Part shown: piece by piece, positions 25,342-32,622 of the stretch | Layout: every line of letters starts with the position of its first letter | Numbering within the stretch: the first letter of the stretch is position 1 | DNA from: an uncultured Prolixibacteraceae bacterium | Lineage (GTDB): Bacteria; Bacteroidota; Bacteroidia; Bacteroidales; Prolixibacteraceae | NCBI GenBank assembly: GCA_913063265.1 | Contig: CAJXZG010000050.1 | Span: 1 to 38,737, forward strand | DNA: 38,737 nucleotides | Reading direction: 5' to 3' | Position numbers and translations under genes: made by a program | Notes under the pieces: model-generated | Seen by the model: only the letters and a program-made list of their open reading frames with translations | What the model was told of the DNA's origin: nothing | The model's database searches: none

Positions 25342-26547
25342 TTATATTTTCTCTAAAACCATGGAAACTCCCTGTCCAACTCCAACACACATTGTACACA
25401 GGGCGTATTTTGAATTTGTATTTTGTAATTGATAAAATGCTGTAGTTATTAATCTGGCCCCTGACATTCCCAGTGGATGACCCAGTGCAATAGCTCCTCC
25501 GAGGGGATTAATTCTTGGATCATCATCTTTTAATCCAAATTCACGAATACAGGCTAAGGATTGCGCGGCAAAAGCTTCGTTTAACTCAATAATATCAAAT
25601 TGGTCCAAACTCATATTTAAGCGCTTCAATAATTTATTTGTAGCCGGAACCGGGCCAATTCCCATAATTCTTGGTGGAACTCCGGCAGCCTGAATTCCCA
25701 AAATTTTTGACTTTGGAATCAGCTTATACTTTTTGACAGCTTTTTCTGAAGCAACGATTACTGCTGCTGCACCATCATTTATACCTGAAGCATTCCCGGC
25801 GGTTACAGTAGTGTCATTTCCATATACCGGTTTTAATGATGCCAGTTTTTCCAATGAAGTTAACCTGGGATGTTCGTCTTTTTCTATCAATACCGGGTCT
25901 CCTTTTTTTTGTGGAACTGAAACCGGTATAATTTCTCTGGCAAGATTTCCATTCTGCTGAGCAATATTAGTTTTTAGCTGGCTGTTATGAGCAAAAGTAT
26001 CCTGATCTTCTCTGCTTATTTTGTACTCATGAGCTAAATTTTCAGCTGTACAAATCAGAGGATCTGTTCCAAATTGTTTTTTAAAATCAGCGTTAACAAA
26101 TCGCCATCCAATGGTAGAATCATACATTTCGGCGTTACGCGAAAATGCTTGTGTAGCTTTGGCAACAACATATGGAGCCCGGGACATACTTTCCGCTCCC
26201 CCTGCTATTATCAGATCAGCTTCTCCGGCCTTAATACTTCTTGCTGCTAATCCAATGGCCTCCATTCCCGATGAGCACAGCCGGTTTACAGTCACCCCGG
26301 GAACAGTTTCAGGATAACCGGCTAATAACAAAGCCATTCTGGCAACATTCCGGTTGTCTTCACCGGCTTGATTTGCATTTCCAATAATAACATCGTCAAG
26401 TGCTTCCAAATCCAGATGAGGATTTCGTTCAGCTAATCTTTTTAGTGGAATAGCTGCAAGATCATCAGCTCGGATTGAAGACAATACACCGCCATATTTA
26501 CCGACTGGTGTGCGGATGGCATCGCATATAAAAACTTCATTAATCAT
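25342..26547 (-). CDS. pcaF: 3-oxoadipyl-CoA thiolase (PcaF-like)
   Basis: A 401-residue thiolase. Catalytic residues are in place: Cys91 (NRLCSSGM), His357 (GHPLGMSG) and Cys387 (CVGVGQG). Long stretches match PcaF of the beta-ketoadipate pathway as remembered: FICDAIRTPVGKYGG, NANQAGEDNRNVARMALLL, YDSTIGWRFVN and PRIMGIGPVPATNKL. PcaF cleaves 3-oxoadipyl-CoA with CoA into succinyl-CoA and acetyl-CoA. Its start overlaps the end of the aminotransferase gene by 8 bases. Together with the PcaIJ-type transferase it argues that 3-oxoadipate is the intermediate, although no aromatic ring-cleavage genes are present here. Confidence 0.9.
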   Translation of the reverse strand: MINEVFICDAIRTPVGKYGGVLSSIRADDLAAIPLKRLAERNPHLDLEALDDVIIGNANQAGEDNRNVARMALLLAGYPETVPGVTVNRLCSSGMEAIGLAARSIKAGEADLIIAGGAESMSRAPYVVAKATQAFSRNAEMYDSTIGWRFVNADFKKQFGTDPLICTAENLAHEYKISREDQDTFAHNSQLKTNIAQQNGNLAREIIPVSVPQKKGDPVLIEKDEHPRLTSLEKLASLKPVYGNDTTVTAGNASGINDGAAAVIVASEKAVKKYKLIPKSKILGIQAAGVPPRIMGIGPVPATNKLLKRLNMSLDQFDIIELNEAFAAQSLACIREFGLKDDDPRINPLGGAIALGHPLGMSGARLITTAFYQLQNTNSKYALCTMCVGVGQGVSMVLEKI

Positions 26548-27877
26548 ATACTAAGTTTTTAAGATTTTCTATTTTCGGTTTTAAAAGTTTTAAACCCCGT
26601 TCCAAACCTTCACTTAAGCGGTCTATTTCTTTCTGACCGGTAACGGTTGAAAGCATGCAGGAACACGTATTTATCATCAAAATATTTTCTTCATAATACA
26701 AATAATCGAGCAGTTCTTTAATTACTGCTTTTTCCATATCCTGCTGATATGTTTCTCTGTAGGTATTTGGTAGTTGTGCTTTTAGATGAATACGAAACAT
26801 TGAACCAGCTCCTGTTAAAGAGACCGGTACATCTGCCACTTTGAGAACCTGTTCAATCTGATTTTTTGCATTTTCGGTAAACTCATTTAGTTTCATAACA
26901 GAGAGCTCATCGAAATATTCCATGGCTGTATAGCCTGCTGTCATAGTAACAGGGTTAGCTGAAAATGTTCCGGCGTGTGGGTATAAAATCGTATTTCGGT
27001 GATTATCAAAAACACTCATTACTTCAGCTCTGCCAGCCAATGCTCCTACCGGAAATCCACCACCAATAATTTTTCCCATAGCAGTTAAATCCGGTGGAAC
27101 GGAATATTTTTCCTGTGCTCCTCCATAGTTTACACGCAGGGTTACAACTTCATCAAAAACCATCAACACACCTTTTTTACGTGTCCAATTATATATGGCT
27201 TCAATAAAATCTTCATCTCCTTCCATCAGTCCAACCCGATGTGGTACTGGATCTACAATTACACATGCTATATCACTTTCATTCTTTTCCAATATGGCCA
27301 GTGTTCTTTCAATATCGTTGTATGGATAAACAACCACTTCATCCAATACGCTTTTTGGTGTTCCATGGGCTACAGGCACGCTATTGGGATTTTCAATATC
27401 GCCCCAATTTTTAGGATTTGCTGTTTGGCTGACTTCCGCAAAGTCGTAAGTGCCATGGTAAGCCCCTTCTGCTTTTGCAATTTTTGAACGCCCTGTATAT
27501 GCCCGGGAAGCTTTTATCATTGCCATCACCGCTTCAGTGCCGGAATTCATAAATTTTACCCTTTCAAAACTGTCTACTCTGTCTTTTAGATGCGAAGCAA
27601 ATTCAAGTTCAATCTCTGAAGCAAGAGTAAAGGCTGTGCCCTTTTGTATTTGTTTGGTAACCGCTTCAATCACAGGAGGAAATGCATGCCCATGTATGAG
27701 TGACGCCATATTATTGGCAAAATCAATGTATTTTTTTCCATCAATATCGGTAATGTAACACCCTTTTGCTTTAGCAGCATAATCGGGGTACGGCAAACGA
27801 AAAACAGTGTTTCGGCTAACTCCACCAATAATTATCCTGCGAGCATGTTCAAATAGCTTTTTACTTTTGGGATTCAT
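26540..27877 (-). CDS. Class III aminotransferase, GSAM/beta-amino-acid type
   Basis: A 445-residue PLP enzyme of the class III group, closest in style to glutamate-1-semialdehyde aminomutase and the beta-phenylalanine aminotransferases. The PLP lysine is Lys269 (TAMGKIIGGGFPVG), with Asp242 (MVFDEV) and the phosphate-binding NSGTEAV and AEGAYHGTYD segments. In this operon the likely reaction is removal of the amino group from 3-aminoadipate to give 3-oxoadipate, with 2-oxoglutarate or pyruvate as acceptor. This is inference from context; haem biosynthesis is unlikely because no hem genes are nearby. It lies 17 bases after the CoA-transferase B gene and overlaps the thiolase start. Confidence 0.85.
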   Translation of the reverse strand: MNPKSKKLFEHARRIIIGGVSRNTVFRLPYPDYAAKAKGCYITDIDGKKYIDFANNMASLIHGHAFPPVIEAVTKQIQKGTAFTLASEIELEFASHLKDRVDSFERVKFMNSGTEAVMAMIKASRAYTGRSKIAKAEGAYHGTYDFAEVSQTANPKNWGDIENPNSVPVAHGTPKSVLDEVVVYPYNDIERTLAILEKNESDIACVIVDPVPHRVGLMEGDEDFIEAIYNWTRKKGVLMVFDEVVTLRVNYGGAQEKYSVPPDLTAMGKIIGGGFPVGALAGRAEVMSVFDNHRNTILYPHAGTFSANPVTMTAGYTAMEYFDELSVMKLNEFTENAKNQIEQVLKVADVPVSLTGAGSMFRIHLKAQLPNTYRETYQQDMEKAVIKELLDYLYYEENILMINTCSCMLSTVTGQKEIDRLSEGLERGLKLLKPKIENLKNLVYD

Positions 27878-27894
27878 CTGTTATGATTTTGAAT

Positions 27895-28551
27895 TCATTG
27901 ATTTAATTTGGCTTCAGTATTTTTCTGTAAAAAGTCGAAACTAATTCCGGGAGCCAATTCCCGTATAAATAGTTTTTTATCTTTTACATCAATTATTGCA
28001 TAATTTGTATAGATTCTACTAACCACATTTTTACCTGTAAGAGGGTAGGAGCATTTTTTTACAATTTTTGAAGTGCCTGATTTGGTATTATGTTTTGTAA
28101 TCACATAAATGGTTTTAACCCCAACTACTAAATCCATGGCTCCTCCTACGGCTGGAATGGCATCCGGATCACCGGTAGACCAGTTAGCAAGATCTCCTGC
28201 TTCGGAAACCTGATAGGCTCCTAAAACACATATATCAATATGACCCCCGCGAATCATGGAAAAACTGTCGGCATGATGAAAGTAAGCAGCACCGGGAATG
28301 GCGGTTATGTATTTTTTCCCGGCATTTACAAGTTCAGGATCTTCCTTTCCCCTGGATGCAATTTTTCCCATACCCAATAAACCATTCTCTGTATGATAAA
28401 TAACCTCCCGACCTCTGGGAATATAATCTGCTACCAATTCCGGAATACCAATGCCAAGATTTACATATGCACCATCATGAATGTCCAGGGCAACTTTTTG
28501 TGCCACTTCATTCATGTTCCATCCAATATTGTCAGAATTTAATCCCATCAT
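27895..28551 (-). CDS. pcaJ: 3-oxoadipate CoA-transferase subunit B (PcaJ-like)
   Basis: A 218-residue beta subunit of a class I CoA-transferase. The catalytic Glu55 lies in TENGLLGMG; GAYVNLGIGIPELVADY, FHHADSFSMIRGGHID and IPAVGGAMDLVVG are family blocks shared with PcaJ/CatJ. It forms the enzyme with the A subunit encoded by the overlapping upstream gene (20 bases). It moves CoA from succinyl-CoA to 3-oxoadipate. Acetoacetate (AtoD/ScoAB) specificity cannot be excluded by eye, but the neighbouring PcaF-type thiolase favours 3-oxoadipate. Confidence 0.88.
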   Translation of the reverse strand: MMGLNSDNIGWNMNEVAQKVALDIHDGAYVNLGIGIPELVADYIPRGREVIYHTENGLLGMGKIASRGKEDPELVNAGKKYITAIPGAAYFHHADSFSMIRGGHIDICVLGAYQVSEAGDLANWSTGDPDAIPAVGGAMDLVVGVKTIYVITKHNTKSGTSKIVKKCSYPLTGKNVVSRIYTNYAIIDVKDKKLFIRELAPGISFDFLQKNTEAKLNQ

Positions 28552-29254
28552 ATTTTAAATTTTCTGCAACTAATTTTGATTCATCAGCAGGATGACTTAC
28601 TTCAAGGATACGACTCACAAAAATTCCCGGTGTAACAACGTGTTCCGGATTTATCTCTCCCGCTTTGACTACTTTTTTAGTTTGAACTATGGTTGTTTTA
28701 GCAGCCATGCACATAATTGGCCCGAAATTTCGGGCGGTTTTATTGTACAGCAGATTCCCGTACTTATCGGCAACAGCACATTTCACCAGGGAGAAGTCGG
28801 ATTTAATGGCATGTTCCAAAACAAACTCTTTCTTGTCGAAAATTCGCTTTTCCTTTTTTTCAGAAAGCGAAGTATTAACGGAAGTCCGGGTATAAAATGC
28901 CGGTATTCCGGCACCACCTGCCCTGATTCTTTCAGCCAAAGTACCTTGAGGAACCAGTTCCAGATCTATTTCTCCATTTCGGTACAGTTCTGGAAAGACG
29001 ACCGAAATTGCAGTGCGGGGAAAGGAGCAGATTATTTTTTTTACCTGCCTGTTTTCGATTAAAGCTGCAAGTCCTACGTGTCCGCTTCCTGCATTATTGC
29101 TTACTACGGTAAGATTTTTTACATCTCTGTCAACCAAAGCGTGTATAAGTTCTACCGGACTGCCGGCTTCACCAAAACCACTAATCATTACTGTTGCACC
29201 GTCAAATATTCCGGCAAGCGCTTCTTTCGCTGATTTAACAACCTTGTCAATCAT
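28532..29254 (-). CDS. pcaI: 3-oxoadipate CoA-transferase subunit A (PcaI-like)
   Basis: A 240-residue alpha subunit. SGFGEAGSPVELIHAL is the CoA-binding glycine-rich start; VVSNNAGSGHVGLAALI, KKIICSFPRTA, VPQGTLAERIRAGGAGIPAF and NFGPIMCMAAKT closely follow PcaI as remembered, more than the acetoacetate enzymes. The ATG stands one base after the aminomutase stop codon, a sign of coupled translation, and the gene overlaps the B subunit by 20 bases. The role is activation of 3-oxoadipate to 3-oxoadipyl-CoA using succinyl-CoA. Confidence 0.9.
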   Translation of the reverse strand: MIDKVVKSAKEALAGIFDGATVMISGFGEAGSPVELIHALVDRDVKNLTVVSNNAGSGHVGLAALIENRQVKKIICSFPRTAISVVFPELYRNGEIDLELVPQGTLAERIRAGGAGIPAFYTRTSVNTSLSEKKEKRIFDKKEFVLEHAIKSDFSLVKCAVADKYGNLLYNKTARNFGPIMCMAAKTTIVQTKKVVKAGEINPEHVVTPGIFVSRILEVSHPADESKLVAENLKYDGIKF

Positions 29255-29255
29255 T

Positions 29256-30815
29256 TTACCGGATTTTGAGTTTGTTCGTTTTTAAAGCTTCACCGAGTTG
29301 GTTTTCAATCATTACCAACTCATCTTCATAAAAATATTTATCCGCCTTAAATGGCTTTAACCTTTCAATGGTATTTTCCTTTTCATCAAATTCGGCAAAG
29401 TAGGTGGTATCCATCCACTTCATATTGCGTGCTTCATTGAATTTTAGCACAAACACCTTCTCTCCATAAATTTCTGTAGTTCCCAATAAAGATGTTTTCC
29501 CTGCTGATGAAGTCATGGTAATGTATCTTGAGGGTCGGTTGATTGATGCCAGACTCCTGTACACTTTGTTAAATATCTTTGAAATATCTGCCAAAGGTGC
29601 GGTAAAATAGTGATGTTCGCCTGTTGGACGGGCACAATACATAGAATGAAATCCTATTCCAAGCATAGCAAGTACGTTACCTAAATCAATCCAGTTTTGG
29701 GCAGAACGGTCAATATCAACTTTGCCGTCTTTTTTAAGAAACAGGCTGATATGATTCATTATCGGGCTTTGACTTTTTAGTATTAATCCATAATTTTTTA
29801 AACGTTTAACAGCTGCAAGTGTTCCCGGATTTAGCAATTCACGGGGAGATGAAAAATGTGACATCCAAACTACCTGAATTCCACAATCAATAACAGTTTT
29901 TAAAAGTTTCAGAATTGATTCAAATTTATCATTAAGGAGAAATTCGGGATGAAAAGTTAAGACACGAGAACCAATTCGAAGTGTGCGAATATGTTCCAGG
30001 TATTTATCTTCCATCAGAGGGGTTACATAAGCTTTTAATCTTTCGTAAGAAATATAACCGCCATCGCCACCTGTGATTAAAATGTCACTTACTTCAGGAT
30101 GTCTTTTTAGATATTCATGAACCTGGCTAATATCTTCCTGAACAAACATGTCTTCATCACCCCGAACCTGTGCATGCCTGAAACAATAGGTGCAATAAGC
30201 AAAGCAGTTTTGTGTTCCTTTATCCAAAACCAGTTTTATTGGGGGATATTTATGTTGACATCCGGCGAGAATTTCAATCTGGCTTTCTGAATTAATAAAA
30301 TAAGGTTTGTTTAGCATTTGTTTACCATCGTGAGGATTTGTTTTTAACTGATATGCCTCCACTACCTTTAGCCGATTCACATCAGTTTTCGCGTCCAAAT
30401 ATTTTTGTACGTCTGCCCTGTTAATCATTCCGGCTTGTGGAATAACAAGATGATAAATTGGATCGTTTTCGAAATTTTCCCAGTTAATGCTGTTTAATAT
30501 ATGCTTGGTGGCCATAAAACGGTAGACCTCAAGGAAAAATTCACGTTCTTTAATGTTGTCAATAACAATACCGTTCTGCTTTAAAATATCTACAATTTCA
30601 CGAAAACCTTTTAACCCGGTGTAATGTATTTTCCCAGAAAACATTGCCTTTACTTTTGAAAGTCCGGAATACTCCGGGTAACAGTTTTTTAAGCGATGGA
30701 TTAATCCGGTTGACAGCAATTGCTCTTCAGTAATTGTCTCTTTAGTTTCATCTAAAAAATCATAGGCATCCAGAATCTTATTGATTTCTGAGGGTATTTT
30801 TTCTCTTTTTACCAT
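29256..30815 (-). CDS. KamA-like radical SAM aminomutase, proposed 2-aminoadipate 2,3-aminomutase
   Basis: From the ATG at 30815 the protein is 519 residues; a TTG 27 bases earlier is also in frame (528-residue numbering used here). The radical SAM triad is CFAYCTYC (213/217/220) and the following Arg222 matches the substrate-carboxylate Arg of lysine 2,3-aminomutase. The PLP lysine is Lys449 (SSAGKTS). The two Asp that bind the side-chain ammonium in that enzyme (293 and 330 of the Clostridium protein) align with Ala404 and Thr442, with Arg405 beside the first, so free lysine is an unlikely substrate. Length exceeds the usual ~416-residue KamA by about 100, mostly N-terminal. It heads the operon. 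Confidence 0.85.
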   Translation of the reverse strand: MVKREKIPSEINKILDAYDFLDETKETITEEQLLSTGLIHRLKNCYPEYSGLSKVKAMFSGKIHYTGLKGFREIVDILKQNGIVIDNIKEREFFLEVYRFMATKHILNSINWENFENDPIYHLVIPQAGMINRADVQKYLDAKTDVNRLKVVEAYQLKTNPHDGKQMLNKPYFINSESQIEILAGCQHKYPPIKLVLDKGTQNCFAYCTYCFRHAQVRGDEDMFVQEDISQVHEYLKRHPEVSDILITGGDGGYISYERLKAYVTPLMEDKYLEHIRTLRIGSRVLTFHPEFLLNDKFESILKLLKTVIDCGIQVVWMSHFSSPRELLNPGTLAAVKRLKNYGLILKSQSPIMNHISLFLKKDGKVDIDRSAQNWIDLGNVLAMLGIGFHSMYCARPTGEHHYFTAPLADISKIFNKVYRSLASINRPSRYITMTSSAGKTSLLGTTEIYGEKVFVLKFNEARNMKWMDTTYFAEFDEKENTIERLKPFKADKYFYEDELVMIENQLGEALKTNKLKIR

Positions 30816-31278
30816 GTCAAATTGTTTAAGTTTGTTTCGCAATCAAATACACGCCATATCAAAACCGGCTCGTTTGTTTTCCAATGCAGAACTCTCTCAT
30901 TGACAAACCATCAAAAAGAAATTTGAATTAAGTAACCTGGCATTTGCCAATAAAAGAATGGAATAAAAATTGCTTGTAATTCAGCTAATGGGAAACCGTA
31001 TCTTCATCGAGACATTCGGGCATCCCAATGTAAAAGAAAATTGGACATTGATACGATTGAATCATGTAGCAATTTATAAAAACTTTTGTTATTTAATTAT
31101 GACACTTGAAAAAAACTTAGGATTTTTCAAAGAAATGAACACCAGATGGTTAAATTTATTCAACATTTATCAGCATTTAATCTTAAAAAAATAGCCACCT
31201 TTACGCCTTTCAAATAATGAAAAAAAGAAAAATACTCATCAGGGTATTCACCGTTATATACATGAAAACAATTGTGAT
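30816..31278. other. Divergent intergenic region between the lysine operon and the second saccharopine dehydrogenase
   Basis: About 460 bases separating two divergent starts. A short inverted repeat TGGCATTTGCCA (30938-30949) is a possible operator. No convincing -7/-33 promoter pair, hairpin or RNA gene was recognised. An open frame at 30970-31194 is not considered a gene. Confidence 0.5.
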
Positions 31279-32607
31279 ATGAAGAAAGTACTTTTACTGG
31301 GTGCCGGTATGGTAGCCAAACCTTTAGTAGATTTCCTGCTTAAAAATAATATTAAACTTACGATAGCCAGCAGAACAGTAGCAAAAGCAGAAAAATTGCT
31401 TAAGCAAAGAAAAAACGGCAATTCGGTTCAATGGACAACAGACAACCTGGATTTGCTTGAGAATATGATTTTGGAACATGACTTAACTGTAAGTTTGCTT
31501 CCATATAAATATCATGTTACGGTTGCCCGGTTTTGCATTAAATATGGCAAAAATATGGTAACAACGTCTTACGTGTCGGAAGAAATGAAATCATTGGATA
31601 AGGAAGCCAAAGAAGCAGGTATTATTTTATTGAATGAAATAGGAGTGGACCCAGGATTTGATCACATGACTGCGATGAGGATTATTGATAAGGTTCAAGC
31701 TTCCGGAGGAAAGATAAAAGAATTCTATTCCTTATGTGGAGCTTTGGCAGCACCTGAAGAGATAGATAATCCGTTTAAATATAAATTCTCCTGGTCGCCC
31801 AAGGGTGTAATCATGGCCGGAAACAACGGAGCCAAATTCAAAAAAAATGGTAAAACTGTTGAAATACCAACTAAAGAATTATTCAAATATCCTTTGCAAA
31901 TTGAATTTCCTGAAGTAGGAAAAATGGAGGTCTACCCAAATCGCGACTCATTGGCTTATATAAATATTTATAAACTAAAGGATATTGAAACAATGTATCG
32001 TGGAACTTTCAGATATCCTGATTGGTGCGAAATAATGGACGCCATGAAAGCACTTGGATTGACCAGCTACGATGAAAAAAGTTTTGAGAAAAAAACGTAC
32101 AGAAAAATTATGGCTCGTCAATTACAATTGTATCCGGCCAATATTAAAGAAAAAACTGCAGAATTTCTGGGAATAAAACTTGATAGTCCAGCAATAGAGG
32201 CAATGGATTGGCTTGGTTTGTTTGACGATAATTTGATCGCATTTGATAAAGGTTCTAATTTTGATTTAATATGCGATTTGATGTTAAAGAAAATGATGTT
32301 ACCTGAAGGTGCTCGGGATATGGTTATTATGTTGCATTCTTTTTTAATTGAAACAGCAGATGGTAAAAATGAAGTAATTAAATCGCGTTTGTTAGACTTT
32401 GCAAACGATGAAGATACTTCAATTGCCAGAACAGTTGCTTTGCCTGCAGCTATTGCTGTAATAATGATTCTGGATGGCAGGATTAAGGACACCGGGGTTC
32501 ACATTCCAATTGCCAAATCAATTTACGAACCGGTTTTAACCAAACTGGAGAATATGGGAATTGGGATGGTAGAAGAATGGGGATTGCCTGAAAGTGATAA
32601 AATTTAA
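31279..32607 (+). CDS. Saccharopine dehydrogenase paralogue (Lys9/AASS-SDH-like)
   Basis: A 442-residue protein with Rossmann motif LLLGAGMVAKPL and the family core: VSLLPYKYHVTVARF, NEIGVDPGFDHMTAM, CGALAAPEEIDNPFKYKFSW, YPNRDSLAY, YRGTFRYPDW, MDWLGLFDD and near the end ARTVALPAAIAVIMILDG. It resembles the saccharopine dehydrogenase domain of AASS at least as closely as the operon copy does. Expected reaction: saccharopine + NAD(P)+ to 2-aminoadipate semialdehyde + glutamate, or the reverse. It is transcribed away from the aminomutase operon. Two glutamate-forming types and no visible lysine-ketoglutarate reductase raise the question whether one paralogue performs the first step. Confidence 0.88.
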   Translation: MKKVLLLGAGMVAKPLVDFLLKNNIKLTIASRTVAKAEKLLKQRKNGNSVQWTTDNLDLLENMILEHDLTVSLLPYKYHVTVARFCIKYGKNMVTTSYVSEEMKSLDKEAKEAGIILLNEIGVDPGFDHMTAMRIIDKVQASGGKIKEFYSLCGALAAPEEIDNPFKYKFSWSPKGVIMAGNNGAKFKKNGKTVEIPTKELFKYPLQIEFPEVGKMEVYPNRDSLAYINIYKLKDIETMYRGTFRYPDWCEIMDAMKALGLTSYDEKSFEKKTYRKIMARQLQLYPANIKEKTAEFLGIKLDSPAIEAMDWLGLFDDNLIAFDKGSNFDLICDLMLKKMMLPEGARDMVIMLHSFLIETADGKNEVIKSRLLDFANDEDTSIARTVALPAAIAVIMILDGRIKDTGVHIPIAKSIYEPVLTKLENMGIGMVEEWGLPESDKI

Positions 32608-32622
32608 AACTTAAATTCTCAC

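Noticed and set aside
28592..29062. 156-codon frame antisense to the CoA-transferase A gene
   Set aside because: Shadow frame of a conserved enzyme gene; no family resemblance.
27895..29254. Acetoacetate or 3-oxoacid (SCOT/AtoDA) CoA-transferase
   Set aside because: Considered, but long segments follow PcaI/PcaJ and the adjacent thiolase is PcaF-like; specificity still needs testing.
29256..30815. Classical lysine 2,3-aminomutase starting clostridial-type lysine fermentation
   Set aside because: The lysine side-chain-binding aspartates are replaced and no kamDE, kdd, kce or kal genes accompany it.
30970..31194. Open frame of 74 codons on the plus strand in the divergent region
   Set aside because: No recognisable domain and no promoter or start signal; likely chance in A+T-rich spacer DNA.
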